From contig JAETOL010000018.1 in the NCBI GenBank assembly GCA_021771755.1, positions 1 through 45,618 of the forward strand: a stretch of 45,618 nt of DNA, in the 5' to 3' direction. The notes beneath the pieces were generated by a model. That model was not told the DNA's origin. It did not search any database and saw nothing but the letters and a program-made list of their open reading frames with translations. The position numbers and the translations under genes were made by a program. Shown piece after piece: positions 23,602 to 34,026 of this stretch (the stretch's first letter is position 1; each line of letters begins with the position of its first letter). The stretch is from Lachnospiraceae bacterium (lineage in GTDB: Bacteria > Bacillota > Clostridia > Lachnospirales > Lachnospiraceae).

Positions 23602-24951
23602 ATGCTGCGTTATTTGCCTGTACGAAGAGTTTACGCAAGACAAGTATTGGATTCCAGAGGAAATCCTACTGTGGAAGCTGAAGTAACCATAGGAGAAGGG
23701 ATTGTTGGGATTCATGGATATACAGCCAGAGCAATCGTGCCTTCTGGTGCATCTACCGGAAGATTCGAGGCCGTAGAGCTTCGAGACGGAGAAAAAGACA
23801 AATATTTAGGCCTTAGTGTAGAAAAGGCAGTAAATAATGTAAATACAAAACTTGCAGAAGCTATATTAGGAGAAAATGCACTGGATCAGATGAATATAGA
23901 CAGGCTTCTGATAGAAGCAGATGGGACAGAAAACAAAAGCAGTGTAGGTGCCAATGCGATTCTTGGTGTTTCCATGGCTGTGGCAAGAGCAGCGGCAAAA
24001 GCACTCAGAATACCGCTTTATCAGTATCTTGGAGGGTGCCATACAAAGCAGATGCCGGTCCCTATGATGAATATTTTGAACGGGGGAAGACATGCAGATA
24101 ATACGGTGGATCTTCAGGAATTTATGATCATGCCCTGCGGAGCAGAAAATTTTTCTCAGGGTCTGCAGATGTGTGTAGAAATCTATCAGCGTTTGAAAAT
24201 AATTTTAAAGGAGAAAAAGCTGTCCACGTCAGTGGGGGATGAGGGTGGATTTGCACCAGATCTTGCAGATGCCCGGGATGTACTGGCATTGATGGTCCAG
24301 GCTTCGGAAAGAGCAGGATACCATCCTGGAAAAGATGTGATGATCGCTATGGATGCAGCTGCCAGTGAACTTTATGATCGGGAAAGAGGCGTTTATTATT
24401 TCCCCGGAGAAAGTCAGATGAAAGGACGGGAAGTGCTCAGGGATTCTGATGAAATGATCCAATATTATGAAAGTCTACTGGAGGAATTTCCGGTGATTTC
24501 GATTGAAGATGGTCTGGAAGAAGACGATTGGGAAGGCTGGAAAAAAATGACAGAACGCTTGGGAAGCAGGGTTCAGCTGGTTGGAGACGATCTTTTTGTT
24601 ACGAATCAGAAGCGTCTTGCCTGTGGAATCAAACTGGGGGCTGCCAATGCAGTTCTGATAAAAGTCAATCAGATTGGTACAGTTACAGAAACCTTGGATG
24701 CTGTGGAACTGGCTCAGAAAAATGGGTATCGTGCGGTGATTTCTCACCGTTCCGGGGAGACAGAGGATACGTTTATTGCAGATCTGGCAGTGGCATCCGG
24801 AGCTGGACAGATCAAAACAGGAGCACCCTGCCGTTCAGACAGGAATGCAAAATACAACCAGCTCCTCCGGATTGAAGAAAACCTGGGAGAGCTGGCTGTC
24901 TATGAAAATCCATTTACTTCAGAGTGTAATACTGCAGAACCGCGCCTTTAA
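23602..24951 (+). CDS. eno: Enolase
   Basis: A 449-residue phosphopyruvate hydratase (2-phosphoglycerate to phosphoenolpyruvate, glycolysis). Recognisable motifs: [16 protein letters not shown] near the start, PSGASTG loop, [18 protein letters not shown] and [11 protein letters not shown] (magnesium acidic ligands), LIKVNQIGT (catalytic Lys) and [10 protein letters not shown]. The loop reads [14 protein letters not shown] where Glu often follows GASTG, and NGGRHADN where Ser is common; both lie next to, not at, catalytic residues. An AGGAGGG site precedes the ATG. Its 3' end overlaps the convergent membrane-protein gene by 38 bp. Confidence 0.96.
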   Translation: MLRYLPVRRVYARQVLDSRGNPTVEAEVTIGEGIVGIHGYTARAIVPSGASTGRFEAVELRDGEKDKYLGLSVEKAVNNVNTKLAEAILGENALDQMNIDRLLIEADGTENKSSVGANAILGVSMAVARAAAKALRIPLYQYLGGCHTKQMPVPMMNILNGGRHADNTVDLQEFMIMPCGAENFSQGLQMCVEIYQRLKIILKEKKLSTSVGDEGGFAPDLADARDVLALMVQASERAGYHPGKDVMIAMDAAASELYDRERGVYYFPGESQMKGREVLRDSDEMIQYYESLLEEFPVISIEDGLEEDDWEGWKKMTERLGSRVQLVGDDLFVTNQKRLACGIKLGAANAVLIKVNQIGTVTETLDAVELAQKNGYRAVISHRSGETEDTFIADLAVASGAGQIKTGAPCRSDRNAKYNQLLRIEENLGELAVYENPFTSECNTAEPRL

Positions 24952-26899
24952 ATTCAAAGGTCTGAGATACCTGATAGGTATCCAGAAGCCACTGACTTTT
25001 TTCCTTTGAGCTGTATTTTTCCATTCGGCTAATGGTTCCTTCTCCGGCAAGAAAGGCAGGAATCTGTTTTTCTTTGATATCATCCATGATATGATCGCCT
25101 GCTTCTGGTCTTAAAGACAGATCGGGGAGATCGAGTGTGTAGCAGCCGGTATCCCAGCGGAGGATAGAATAGATCTCGGGAACACCGATACCAAATGCAT
25201 AGGTGTTTTCCGGGATGTTGGCTGCAATGTGCGCGGCAAAATCATTTAGTTCCTGTTTGTTGTGGAGTTCTTCGCGCAGTGCTGTGTTTTGTCCATACTG
25301 GATGACATTTCCGGTACATACGGTCATAAGTACCAGAAGGACTGCACCTGTGAAGAAGCATCGAAAGAGCTCCATTCCGTTATACTGATTCAGATCTTTA
25401 AAACGGAATCTGCGGAATGTTTCCATGCCGCCTTCTGCCAGCAGACAAAGCAGGATGATACATGGAATATGCGCGATCTCCAGATTGTGATAAGCGGCTC
25501 TGTTAATGAAATAAGTAATCTGTCCAAGTGTGAGGACAGCTGCTGCAAAAGCAAAACATGCAGGTAAAATGTCCATCGTTGTCTCCTGGTCTTTGCGTAG
25601 AAACCACATATGAGAGATTCCCCAGGCGCAGGCAAGGAACAGCAATGCAATGATCACAATATAAGCACTGGCAAAATCCGGGAGATCGACTCTCAGAAGA
25701 TCATCCATATAAGAGGACTGGAGTAGAGGAAAAAGAAATTCCTGTATGCCCATGATCTTTCCGCCGTTTGCCAGGTTGTAAAGTTCTACGGTACCCCATG
25801 CAGCAAGAAAACTGAGTATGATTCCAAAAATCTGGAAAAAAACAGTTCGTATTACGTAAGACGGTTTGTTTTCTTTGCTGCACAGACTTTTCAGAATCCA
25901 GAATCCGGCCCAGGCTGCTCCACAGAAAAGCCCGCTTTCCGTGTTCCAGAGAATGCCGAGAAAAACAATGCCGTATCCAAGAATACAGGTGATCCGGTTC
26001 AGTTTTTTGTATCGGACACAGAATGCCATATAGCAGAGCATAAGACACATAAAAAGGACTCTGTGAGGCCACAGCTGCCAGTAGATACCGCTCCTCATGG
26101 CAAGTACAGGAAAACTGACTGCTACCGCTCCGATGATACGCAGAAGGTCATTTTTTACAATAAAATGTAAGGCAAGAAAAGCGGCCAGAAAACTTAGTGC
26201 ACCGATCAGGGCATTCAACAGGATAAAGTCGGCCAGATCACTGCCCAGAAGCTTCATGGGTAATTTATAGAGGATTTCATAATGACCGTAAATACTGGTG
26301 GTATATTCTGTGTAGGGGCTTCCGTGAAGGACATTATAAATAGAATTAAAGTAGGCGTCCATGTGAAGCCGGTCAGGCTCATTTCTCAGAAAAACCTCAG
26401 GAGTATAAAAGTTGTAGCCGATCAGGAGAGTCAGCATTCCATAAAAGGCCATCAGGGCAGAAGGCTTTAAGGAAATCGTGCTTTTTTTTACAAAGGAGAA
26501 AAAAAAGACAGCTTCTGCAGCCAGAACTACAGCAACAAGCCAGAATGGCATGATATGCCAGATGTAGCGTACAGATACTGAGCCATATACTTCTGTTTCC
26601 AGCTGGAACATCCGGATCAGGAACAGAAGGTTTACGGTGAACAGGATCAGAGCTGCGGTTATGGCTGGATAAGGTCTGTCCAGGACAGCTGTTTTTTTGG
26701 TCCTTATCAGCAGCAGAGAAATCAGAAGATAGGAAATGCAGAACAGGATCACTGTCATTGCATAGGTAAGAAGATTGATGTTTCCTTTGGAACTGATTAT
26801 CTCTGAAAGCGAAGGGATTTTCAGGCAGCAGGCTGCAAAAACAAAGGAAAACAAAAGGGAAAATAGAAAAGATAAAATCTTGTTTGTTGAAGTTTTCAT
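24914..26899 (-). CDS. Polytopic membrane protein, GT-C glycosyltransferase-like
   Basis: About 661 residues with roughly 11-12 hydrophobic segments over the first ~540 residues and a soluble C-terminal region of about 120. A loop near residues 175-215 (acidic [14 protein letters not shown] then [18 protein letters not shown]) resembles the extracytoplasmic acidic loop of GT-C enzymes that use lipid-linked sugars. I do not recognise a named family; GT-C is an inference from topology and that loop. It is alone on the minus strand between eno and secG. The ATG chosen is the second, better spaced after AAAGGA. Confidence 0.6.
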   Translation of the reverse strand: MKTSTNKILSFLFSLLFSFVFAACCLKIPSLSEIISSKGNINLLTYAMTVILFCISYLLISLLLIRTKKTAVLDRPYPAITAALILFTVNLLFLIRMFQLETEVYGSVSVRYIWHIMPFWLVAVVLAAEAVFFFSFVKKSTISLKPSALMAFYGMLTLLIGYNFYTPEVFLRNEPDRLHMDAYFNSIYNVLHGSPYTEYTTSIYGHYEILYKLPMKLLGSDLADFILLNALIGALSFLAAFLALHFIVKNDLLRIIGAVAVSFPVLAMRSGIYWQLWPHRVLFMCLMLCYMAFCVRYKKLNRITCILGYGIVFLGILWNTESGLFCGAAWAGFWILKSLCSKENKPSYVIRTVFFQIFGIILSFLAAWGTVELYNLANGGKIMGIQEFLFPLLQSSYMDDLLRVDLPDFASAYIVIIALLFLACAWGISHMWFLRKDQETTMDILPACFAFAAAVLTLGQITYFINRAAYHNLEIAHIPCIILLCLLAEGGMETFRRFRFKDLNQYNGMELFRCFFTGAVLLVLMTVCTGNVIQYGQNTALREELHNKQELNDFAAHIAANIPENTYAFGIGVPEIYSILRWDTGCYTLDLPDLSLRPEAGDHIMDDIKEKQIPAFLAGEGTISRMEKYSSKEKSQWLLDTYQVSQTFEFKGAVLQYYTLK

Positions 26900-27012
26900 A
26901 GTTACACGCATCCTTTTAAAATTTAATCAATTGTTCTGAAAAAGACAAAAAGTCTTTCCTGTATATCATCTATGAAAGAAAGGAGGTTGTCAAGGATTTT
27001 AGAGAAAAACTG

Positions 27013-27041
27013 TTGAAATCCGGTAATCCATGTGATACAAT
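27013..27041 (+). promoter_or_regulatory. secG promoter
   Basis: TTGAAA and TACAAT spaced 17 bp, about 30 bp before the secG ATG. Confidence 0.75.
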
Positions 27042-27073
27042 ATGCAATAGTTGATTAGGAGGTGTAACCCAAA

Positions 27074-27310
27074 ATGGAAATTTTAAGAATTATCCTTACG
27101 GTAATTTTTGCCATAGATTGCATTGCTCTGACAATAGTGGTTCTTCTTCAGGAGGGCAAACAGCAGGGTCTTGGTTCTATCGCAGGTGTAGCAGATACAT
27201 ACTGGGGTAAAAACAAGGGACGTTCTATGGAAGGTGGTCTGGTAAAAGCAACAACTATTATGGCAGTGTTGTTTTTTGTTCTGGCCATTGTTTTAAATAT
27301 GAATTTCTAA
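27074..27310 (+). CDS. secG: Preprotein translocase subunit SecG
   Basis: A 78-residue protein with two membrane helices (residues ~3-24 and ~54-75) around the conserved cytoplasmic loop LLQEGKQQGLGSIAG. SecG assists SecYEG/SecA protein export. The AGGAGG ribosome site is well placed. secG directly before rnr and smpB is a conserved Firmicutes order. A terminator lies between secG and rnr, which probably sets different expression levels. Confidence 0.93.
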   Translation: MEILRIILTVIFAIDCIALTIVVLLQEGKQQGLGSIAGVADTYWGKNKGRSMEGGLVKATTIMAVLFFVLAIVLNMNF

Positions 27311-27331
27311 GGATTTTAAAGGAAAACGGAG

Positions 27332-27363
27332 ACACTCTTGTAAATACGCAAGAGTGTTTTTTT
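27332..27363 (+). terminator. Terminator or attenuator after secG
   Basis: Nine-bp perfect stem ACACTCTTG/CAAGAGTGT followed by seven T residues. Confidence 0.85.
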
Positions 27364-27433
27364 GCCTAATCTGTGAGAAATAAGATGACTGTGAACGGAT
27401 GAAACCGTAACAGAAACGTATAAAGGAGTTCAA

Positions 27434-29452
27434 GTGAGCAGAAAAAAAATCTGGGAAAAGAAGAAAAGGTTTCCGAAAGATGACCATAAATTAAAGAAAA
27501 AGAATATAAAAAGTTTTCAGAAACTGGGCCTTGTGAAAGAAGGGATTTTTATAGGGAACCCCAGAGGCTTTGGGTTTGTGGAGACTGGTGAGGATGAAGA
27601 AGATATCTTTATTCCGGCAGATGCTGTAAATACAGCTCTTCATCAGGATAAAGTCCAGGTTCTTCTGAAAAAAGAGCAAAAATCCGGGAAGCGAAGAGAA
27701 GGAGTTGTATGGAAGATCCTGGAGCGCGGCACAACGGAAGTGGTAGGTACTTTTCAGAGGGAAGGCAATTATGGATTTGTACTCTGTGATAACCAGAAGA
27801 TTTCTAAAGATATTTACATCTCAGCAAAAAATTCGCATGGCATCCGTGACGGAGAAAAGGTTGTGGCACAGATCATAGATTATGGATCGGAGCGTCATAA
27901 ACCGGAAGGGAAGATCACAGAGGTCCTGGGAAATATCCATGCGCCGGGAACAGATATTTTAGCAATTGTGAAAAGCTTTAATATACCATCAGAATTTCCG
28001 GTGCGTGTGGTGAATCAGGCAATGCGTGTTCCGGATCATGTGCTGGATGCAGACTGGGATGGAAGAGAAGATCTTACAGGTCTTATGACGGTTACCATTG
28101 ACGGTGAGGATGCCAAGGATCTGGATGATGCTGTTTCACTTACAAAAGAAGGAAATATTTATCATTTAGGTGTTCATATTGCAGATGTGAGTAATTATGT
28201 CCAGGGAGGAAGTGCCCTTGATAAGGAGGCTCTGAAAAGAGGAACCAGCGTATATCTGGCAGATCGTGTGATTCCTATGCTCCCGGAACGTCTTTCTAAT
28301 GGGATTTGTTCCCTGAATCAGGGAGTTGACCGCCTTACTCTCAGCTGTCTTATGGATATTGATGGACAGGGGAATGTTGTGGATCACAAGATCACAGAAA
28401 GTGTCATTCGGGTAGACCGACGTATGAGTTATGAACAGGTCCGCTGTATCCTGGAGGACGGAGATACCGAAACAAGCAGAGAATATCAGGAATTTGTTCC
28501 GATGTTTTTCCTTATGAGAGAGTTGTCTCAGCTTCTGCGCAGCAGAAGACATCACAGAGGCTCTATTGATTTTGAATTTCCGGAAAGTAAGATCATTCTT
28601 AACGGTGCAGGCCGTGCCATTGATATCAAACCTTATGAGACAAGCTGTGCAACGGAGATCATTGAAGACTTTATGCTTATGGCAAATGAAACAGTTGCCA
28701 GAGAATACTGCAAGGGAGAATATCCTTTCGTTTACAGAACCCATGAGAATCCAGATCCGGAAAAAGTAGAAGAACTACTGACCCTGCTCCGTCATCAGGG
28801 AATCCAGGTGCGCAAATCCAGAGAGGAGATCACGCCCAAAGAGATACAGGAAATTCTGGAGAGTATTCAGGGACTTCCAAATGAAACCATGATCAGCCGG
28901 CTTACACTCAGAACCATGAAGCAGGCAAAATATACAACGGAATGCAGCGGACATTTTGGTCTGGCGGCCAGGTATTACTGTCATTTTACATCTCCGATCA
29001 GAAGATATCCGGATCTGCAGATTCACAGGATCATCCGGGATAATCTGAGAGGACGCCTGCAGAGAGAAGGCAAAACAGAGCATTACAGAGAAATTCTGGA
29101 GGAAGTGGCTCGTCAGTCCAGCGTTTGCGAGCGGCGTGCACAGGAAGCGGAGAGAGAATCAGACAGACTGAAAAAAGCAGAATTTATGTCGTATCATCTG
29201 GGTGAAGAATACGATGGGATCATTTCCGGTGTTACCGGATATGGATTATATGTGGAACTTTCCAATACAGTGGAGGGACTGGTTCATGTAACCAGTCTCC
29301 GAGATGATTATTATGAATTTGATCAGGAGAGCTATGAACTGAAAGGGCAGCTGACCAAAAAAGTTTATCATCTGGGACAGAAGGTTCGTGTTCGCGTGGC
29401 AGATGCAGACGCTATGAAGAGAACGGTGGATTTTACTCTTATCGAAGAGTAA
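27434..29452 (+). CDS. rnr: Ribonuclease R
   Basis: A 672-residue RNase II/R-family 3'-5' exoribonuclease. Order: basic N-terminus, cold-shock domain 1 ([17 protein letters not shown], ~45-80), cold-shock domain 2 (YGFVLCDNQ, ~113-150), catalytic RNB domain from ~210 with [15 protein letters not shown] (metal-binding Asp223, Asp226, Asp231, Asp232), and a C-terminal S1 domain ([18 protein letters not shown]). It is shorter than B. subtilis RNase R (~780), lacking the N-terminal helix-turn-helix extension and long basic tail. The GTG start follows AAAGGAG. RNase R works with SmpB-tmRNA on stalled messages, and smpB follows after 13 bp. Confidence 0.95.
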   Translation: MSRKKIWEKKKRFPKDDHKLKKKNIKSFQKLGLVKEGIFIGNPRGFGFVETGEDEEDIFIPADAVNTALHQDKVQVLLKKEQKSGKRREGVVWKILERGTTEVVGTFQREGNYGFVLCDNQKISKDIYISAKNSHGIRDGEKVVAQIIDYGSERHKPEGKITEVLGNIHAPGTDILAIVKSFNIPSEFPVRVVNQAMRVPDHVLDADWDGREDLTGLMTVTIDGEDAKDLDDAVSLTKEGNIYHLGVHIADVSNYVQGGSALDKEALKRGTSVYLADRVIPMLPERLSNGICSLNQGVDRLTLSCLMDIDGQGNVVDHKITESVIRVDRRMSYEQVRCILEDGDTETSREYQEFVPMFFLMRELSQLLRSRRHHRGSIDFEFPESKIILNGAGRAIDIKPYETSCATEIIEDFMLMANETVAREYCKGEYPFVYRTHENPDPEKVEELLTLLRHQGIQVRKSREEITPKEIQEILESIQGLPNETMISRLTLRTMKQAKYTTECSGHFGLAARYYCHFTSPIRRYPDLQIHRIIRDNLRGRLQREGKTEHYREILEEVARQSSVCERRAQEAERESDRLKKAEFMSYHLGEEYDGIISGVTGYGLYVELSNTVEGLVHVTSLRDDYYEFDQESYELKGQLTKKVYHLGQKVRVRVADADAMKRTVDFTLIEE

Positions 29453-29465
29453 GGAGGAAAAGAAA

Positions 29466-29936
29466 ATGGCGAAAAAACAGGGAATCAGGCTGATCGCAAA
29501 CAACAAAAAAGCTTTTCATGATTATTTTATAGAGGATACTTATGAAGCCGGAATCGCTCTTGCAGGAACTGAAGTAAAATCTCTGCGCAGCGGTAAATGC
29601 AGTATTAAGGAGTCTTTCATCAGAGTGGAAAGAGGAGAGGTGTATATTTATGGGATGCACATCAGCCCATATGAAAAAGGAAATATATTTAACAAAGACC
29701 CTCTTCGTGTGAGAAAATTATTGCTCCACAGATATGAGATCAACAAGATCGAAGCCAAGCTGAAAGAAAAAGGACTTACGCTTGTACCTCTGAAAGTTTA
29801 TTTTAAGGACAGCCTTGTCAAGGTGGAAATTGGTATGGCACGCGGAAAGAAACTGTATGACAAGCGCCAGGATATTGCGAAAAAGGATCAGAGACGAGAA
29901 GCAGAAAGAGACTTTAAAGTGAAAAACCTCTATTAA
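29466..29936 (+). CDS. smpB: SsrA-binding protein SmpB
   Basis: A 156-residue protein with the standard SmpB plan: [23 protein letters not shown] at the N-terminus, [19 protein letters not shown], the central beta-barrel with [11 protein letters not shown], and a basic C-terminal tail [20 protein letters not shown] that enters the mRNA channel. It delivers tmRNA to stalled ribosomes. The gene is co-transcribed with rnr. The tmRNA gene, often next to smpB, is not seen in the following intergenic region. Confidence 0.96.
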   Translation: MAKKQGIRLIANNKKAFHDYFIEDTYEAGIALAGTEVKSLRSGKCSIKESFIRVERGEVYIYGMHISPYEKGNIFNKDPLRVRKLLLHRYEINKIEAKLKEKGLTLVPLKVYFKDSLVKVEIGMARGKKLYDKRQDIAKKDQRREAERDFKVKNLY

Positions 29937-29973
29937 GTTTATGCTTGAAACTGTGATCGTAAGTCGCATAAAC
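29937..29973. repeat. Inverted repeat after smpB
   Basis: GTTTATGC and GCATAAAC form a perfect eight-bp dyad around a ~21-base loop directly after the smpB stop. There is no T run, so it is not a typical terminator; it may protect the mRNA end. Confidence 0.45.
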
Positions 29974-30018
29974 AGTTATGAAAAGTCTTAAAATTGTATG
30001 AACTTATCGGACATTTAG

Positions 30019-30046
30019 TTGACAAGAAAGAGATACTAAGTATAAT
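30019..30046 (+). promoter_or_regulatory. Promoter of the lipoprotein gene
   Basis: TTGACA and TATAAT spaced 16 bp, about 60 bp before the lipoprotein start. Confidence 0.78.
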
Positions 30047-30103
30047 TAAAGTAATGAAACTATGATTGAAAGATTCCATTATTCATGAATGGGAGGCTAT
30101 TAT

Positions 30104-31021
30104 ATGAAAAAAAAATATCTTGTAGCAGTGGGACTTCTTGTACTTGCAGCAGCCACAGGATGTGGAAAATCAAAAGATGAGGTGGTTCAGCAGCCGGTAC
30201 AGGCAACACCTACAGCGACTCCGGTGGTTACCCAGTCTGCGGATCTTGTAGATATGGAAGTTGTAGAAGAAGAAAATATCATGGGTGAAAAAACAGCGTC
30301 CGCATCGAAAGCGACCATTATCAACCGTACTGGTTCGGAGGTTGGAGCAATTTATATCCGTCAGCACGTTTCGGATGATGAAGAGGATGACGAGTGGGGT
30401 GAAGATCTGGTTGACGGTCAGTTTACACTGAAAAACGGAGAGCAGGCAGTCTATTATTACAAAAAACCATCTTCCGCAGGAGTTACTTATGATATCCGGA
30501 TCACTTATACAGAGGAGGATAAAAATGAATGCTTTTTCCGTGATCTTCCTCTCGCTGCAATCCGTCAGATCACTTTGCGCATGAGCGGAACCGGAGAAGA
30601 TGCGATTCCTTATGCAACCTATATGACATCTTCCGGGAAGAAAGAGGTTTCGACTCTTGAGGATGTAAAGAGACGTCTGGGACTGACCGACGATGGCGAT
30701 AAAACAGATGATGACGAGCAGGAGGGAAATCCGACTCCTACATCTGCACCGGATCCTACATCCGCACCGGAGCCTACACAGGCGCCGGATGACAGCTTTG
30801 ATCCGGATAATACACAGCCTACAGACGATACGATAGATACTGCAACCAGTTATATCGGACAGTCTATGGATGCTCTGATCGGGGCGATCGGATCTCCTCA
30901 GTATGATGAATATGAGGAAGAACCGGATACAGGACGGACGGGCTATCATTATTACTCAAACTTTACAGTATCCACTACAGTAGATGAGAATGGAAATGAG
31001 ATCGTTACCGGTATCTGGTAA
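30104..31021 (+). CDS. Predicted lipoprotein of unknown function
   Basis: A 305-residue exported protein with a lipobox (LAAATGCG), so Cys21 or nearby would be lipidated. A short T/P linker follows, then a domain of about 130 residues with a central acidic stretch (DDEEDDEWGEDL) and beta-rich sequence (~60-200), a long acidic T/P/A linker with PTSAP-type repeats (~205-250), and a final ~55-residue segment (SYIGQSMDALIGAIGSPQYDEYEEE) resembling small outer-surface repeat domains. I do not recognise the family. The GGGAGG before the second ATG decides the start. Confidence 0.75.
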   Translation: MKKKYLVAVGLLVLAAATGCGKSKDEVVQQPVQATPTATPVVTQSADLVDMEVVEEENIMGEKTASASKATIINRTGSEVGAIYIRQHVSDDEEDDEWGEDLVDGQFTLKNGEQAVYYYKKPSSAGVTYDIRITYTEEDKNECFFRDLPLAAIRQITLRMSGTGEDAIPYATYMTSSGKKEVSTLEDVKRRLGLTDDGDKTDDDEQEGNPTPTSAPDPTSAPEPTQAPDDSFDPDNTQPTDDTIDTATSYIGQSMDALIGAIGSPQYDEYEEEPDTGRTGYHYYSNFTVSTTVDENGNEIVTGIW

Positions 31022-31062
31022 AATCTCTTTTATGTAAGAACGAAAGGGAAAGGATAAAGTCT

Positions 31063-31758
31063 ATGAAACGTATTTTATTAAAATTAAGCGGAGAAGCTCT
31101 TGCAGGAGCAAAAAAGACCGGATTTGACGAAGCGACAGTCATTGCGGTGGCAAAACAGATCCGTACCATTGCTGAGGAAGGAACTCAGACCGGAATTGTT
31201 ATTGGAGGAGGAAATTTCTGGAGAGGACGTACCAGTGAAACCATCAACCGTAACAAAGCAGATCAGATCGGTATGCTTGCCACAGTTATGAACTGCATTT
31301 ATGTATCCGATATCTGCAGATATCTGGGTCTTGAAACGGAAATTTTCACACCGTTTGTATGCGGAGCTTTTACAAAGCTTTATTCTAAGGATGCTGTAGA
31401 GGAAGCGTTTAAAGCAGGTAAGATCCTGTTTTTTGCCGGTGGTACAGGTCATCCGTACTTTTCGACTGATACAGCCACTGTACTGAGAGCAGTAGAGATC
31501 GAGGCAGAAGCAATCCTTCTTGCCAAGGCTGTGGATGGAATTTATGACAGTGATCCGAAGCTGAATCCATCAGCAGTAAAATACGATGAAATCTCAATTG
31601 AAGAAGTTGTCGATAAAAAACTGGCAGCAATGGATCTTACCGCATCGATCATGTGCCTGGAGCAGAAGATGCCGATGCTGGTATTCGGGCTTGAGGAGGA
31701 GAACAGCATTGTGAATGCAGTTCATGGAAAATTCTCAGGTACAAAGGTGACGGTTTAA
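31063..31758 (+). CDS. pyrH: UMP kinase
   Basis: A 231-residue amino-acid-kinase-fold enzyme phosphorylating UMP to UDP. Motifs: LKLSGEAL at the start, GIVIGGGNFWRGR, the UMP-site ADQIGMLATVMN, AGGTGHPYFSTDTA and DGIYDSDPK. Usually a hexamer controlled by GTP/UTP. It heads the conserved pyrH-frr-uppS-cdsA-dxr-rseP run, 41 bp after the lipoprotein gene. Confidence 0.96.
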   Translation: MKRILLKLSGEALAGAKKTGFDEATVIAVAKQIRTIAEEGTQTGIVIGGGNFWRGRTSETINRNKADQIGMLATVMNCIYVSDICRYLGLETEIFTPFVCGAFTKLYSKDAVEEAFKAGKILFFAGGTGHPYFSTDTATVLRAVEIEAEAILLAKAVDGIYDSDPKLNPSAVKYDEISIEEVVDKKLAAMDLTASIMCLEQKMPMLVFGLEEENSIVNAVHGKFSGTKVTV

Positions 31759-31817
31759 ACTGCCGTATATAAAAGCAGCAGGACTGCAATAAAAACATGG
31801 AGAGGGAGATCAGAAAC

Positions 31818-32369
31818 ATGGATGAAAGAGTTCAGAAGTATGACAGCAAAATGACAAAAACTTTAAATGGATTTGAGGCGGAGCTTTCTACTATCCGCGC
31901 AGGACGTGCGAACCCGCATATTCTTGATAAGATTACCGTAGATTATTATGGCAGCCCGACACCGCTGCAGCAGGTGGCAAACGTTACAGTACCTGAAGCG
32001 CGTATGATCCAGATTCAGCCATGGGAATCCAGTCTTATTAAAGTAATCGAAAAAGCGATCCTGGTATCCGATCTTGGTTTGAATCCAAGCAACGATGGCA
32101 AGATCATTCGTCTTGTTCTTCCGGAACTGACCGAAGAGCGTCGTAAAGAACTGGTTAAGGATGTAAAGAAAAAAGGCGAAGCAGCAAAGGTTGCAGTACG
32201 TAATGTCCGCAGAGATGCAAATGATGCATTTAAAAAGCTTACTAAGCAGGATGTATCAGAAGATGAGGTAAAAGATCTGGAAGACCAGGTTCAGAAACTG
32301 ACAGATAAATACATCAAGGACATTGAAGCAGCAGTAGATAAAAAATCAAAAGAGATCCTTACTGTATAA
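31818..32369 (+). CDS. frr: Ribosome recycling factor
   Basis: A 183-residue RRF, close to the usual ~185. Motifs: LSTIRAGRANPHILDKI, YYGSPTPLQQVANV, PWESSLIKVIEKAI and the helical C-terminus. With EF-G it splits post-termination ribosomes. I start at the ATG nine bases after GGGAG; an ATG 21 bases earlier has no ribosome site. A strong inverted repeat lies between it and uppS. Confidence 0.95.
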   Translation: MDERVQKYDSKMTKTLNGFEAELSTIRAGRANPHILDKITVDYYGSPTPLQQVANVTVPEARMIQIQPWESSLIKVIEKAILVSDLGLNPSNDGKIIRLVLPELTEERRKELVKDVKKKGEAAKVAVRNVRRDANDAFKKLTKQDVSEDEVKDLEDQVQKLTDKYIKDIEAAVDKKSKEILTV

Positions 32370-32381
32370 CAAGTAGGAAAG

Positions 32382-32416
32382 AAGAAGGAGAGCTGTAAAA
32401 AATGGCTCTCCTTCTT
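32382..32416. repeat. Perfect 12-bp inverted repeat between frr and uppS
   Basis: AAGAAGGAGAGC and GCTCTCCTTCTT pair perfectly around an 11-base loop. There is no T run on either strand. It may be an RNA processing or stability element setting different levels of frr and the downstream lipid genes. Confidence 0.65.
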
Positions 32417-32478
32417 GCCATAACATCAGGATACAGAAGATCCTTCAAAGGGATCTGTATGTGGAGAGAGGAGTAGGA

Positions 32479-33186
32479 ATGAAGATACCGAATCATATTG
32501 CAATCATTCTGGATGGAAACGGACGATGGGCCAAGGCGAAGGGAATGCCCAGAAGTTATGGCCATGTAAAAGGCTGTGCAAATCTTGAAACGATTTGTGA
32601 AGATATCAAGGATCTTGGTGTAAAATATCTGACGGTTTATGCCTTTTCTACAGAGAACTGGAAAAGATCGAAAGAGGAAGTGGAAGGGCTGATGAAGCTG
32701 TTTCGCAATTATCTGAAAAAATGTAAAAAAATCTCTGAAAAAAACAGAATGCGGGTGAAAGTCATCGGCGATATTTCTGCCTTCGATCAGGATATACAGG
32801 ACAGTGTCATAGAACTGGAAGCATTCTCTAAAGATTATGATGAATTGTTTTTCCAGATTGCACTGAATTATGGAGGACGGGATGAAATTGTCCGGGGGAT
32901 ACGTAAATTGGCCAGAGATGCTGCAGATGGAAAAGTGATCCCGGAAGAAATTGATGAAAATGTATTTGAAAACTATCTGGACACGGCAGGAATTCCGGAT
33001 CCGGATCTTATGATCCGTACCAGCGGAGAACAACGCTTGTCCAATTATCTGTTATGGCAGCTTGCATACACGGAATTTTATTTTACCGATGTTGCATGGC
33101 CGGATTTTCATAAGCCGGAGCTTATGCAGGCCATTGAGAAATATAACGAAAGAGACCGCAGATATGGCGGCGTGAAGGAGGCATAA
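32479..33186 (+). CDS. uppS: Undecaprenyl-diphosphate synthase (cis-prenyltransferase)
   Basis: A 235-residue Z-prenyl diphosphate synthase. Motifs: HIAIILDGNGRWAK (Asp12 binds Mg-pyrophosphate), YAFSTENWKRS, and RTSGEQRLSNYLLWQLAYTEFYF. It condenses isopentenyl diphosphate onto farnesyl diphosphate, making the lipid carrier for peptidoglycan and glycopolymers. The start is the ATG six bases after AGGAG; the frame extends upstream from a GTG that overlaps that site. cdsA follows after three bases. Confidence 0.95.
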   Translation: MKIPNHIAIILDGNGRWAKAKGMPRSYGHVKGCANLETICEDIKDLGVKYLTVYAFSTENWKRSKEEVEGLMKLFRNYLKKCKKISEKNRMRVKVIGDISAFDQDIQDSVIELEAFSKDYDELFFQIALNYGGRDEIVRGIRKLARDAADGKVIPEEIDENVFENYLDTAGIPDPDLMIRTSGEQRLSNYLLWQLAYTEFYFTDVAWPDFHKPELMQAIEKYNERDRRYGGVKEA

Positions 33187-33189
33187 GCA

Positions 33190-33984
33190 ATGTTTAAAAC
33201 GAGACTGTTAAGCGGGATCCTTCTGGTAGTCATTGCTTTTTTGACGATCATGACAGGAGATTATGTACTCCTGCTTACACTTTTGTGCGTGTCCCTTATT
33301 GGTATGCGTGAGCTGTACAGTGCCATGGGAATTCACAAAAAAGGATTAGATCTTCTGGAACTGGCAGGATATCTGGGAGCGGTCATGTATTATGGAATGG
33401 TTTTTCTGGACTTTGAAAAATATGGAATGATGGCAGTGATCCTTTCCCTGATCCTTTTGATGTTCGTATATGTGTTCCTCTATCCGAAATATCAGGCAGA
33501 TCAGATCATGGCCGCGTTTTTTGGTCTTGTGTATGTAGCAGTGATGCTTTCCTTTATTCTGCTTACCAGAAATCTGGAAAACGGAAAAATCCTGGTATGG
33601 CTGATCTTTTTCTGTTCATGGGGCTGTGATACTTGTGCCTACTGTGTGGGCATGCTTATTGGAAAGCATAAAATGGCTCCTGTATTAAGTCCGAAAAAGT
33701 CTATAGAGGGTGCCGTTGGAGGGGTTGCCGGTGCGGCTGCTCTGGGAGCGATTTATGCAGCTGCTACGCATGCTCCGGCCCTGGAATATGCGGTGATCTG
33801 CGGCGTGGGGGCTCTGATCTCTATGGTAGGAGATTTGGCGGCATCCGCAATAAAGAGAAATAAAGGGATCAAAGATTATGGAAAACTGATCCCGGGACAT
33901 GGAGGAATCCTGGACCGCTTTGACAGCGTGATCTTTACAGCTCCGGTTATTTATTACATGTCAAAATTTATTCTGGGCTTATAA
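33190..33984 (+). CDS. cdsA: Phosphatidate cytidylyltransferase
   Basis: A 264-residue membrane enzyme with about eight membrane segments and the C-terminal CdsA signature: SPKKSIEGAVGG, then SMVGDLAASAIKRNKGIKDYG and PGHGGILDRFDS. It makes CDP-diacylglycerol from CTP and phosphatidate, the branch point for phospholipids. Slightly short but complete. Tightly coupled to uppS. Confidence 0.95.
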   Translation: MFKTRLLSGILLVVIAFLTIMTGDYVLLLTLLCVSLIGMRELYSAMGIHKKGLDLLELAGYLGAVMYYGMVFLDFEKYGMMAVILSLILLMFVYVFLYPKYQADQIMAAFFGLVYVAVMLSFILLTRNLENGKILVWLIFFCSWGCDTCAYCVGMLIGKHKMAPVLSPKKSIEGAVGGVAGAAALGAIYAAATHAPALEYAVICGVGALISMVGDLAASAIKRNKGIKDYGKLIPGHGGILDRFDSVIFTAPVIYYMSKFILGL

Positions 33985-34026
33985 AAATCGTGGCTTTTGT
34001 AGAAATTTATAAGGAGTTCGAATAAT

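Noticed and set aside
29937-30103. tmRNA (ssrA) expected downstream of smpB
   Set aside because: No tRNA-Ala-like ends and no tag reading frame ending in LAA are visible; the space is too short for a ~350-nt tmRNA.
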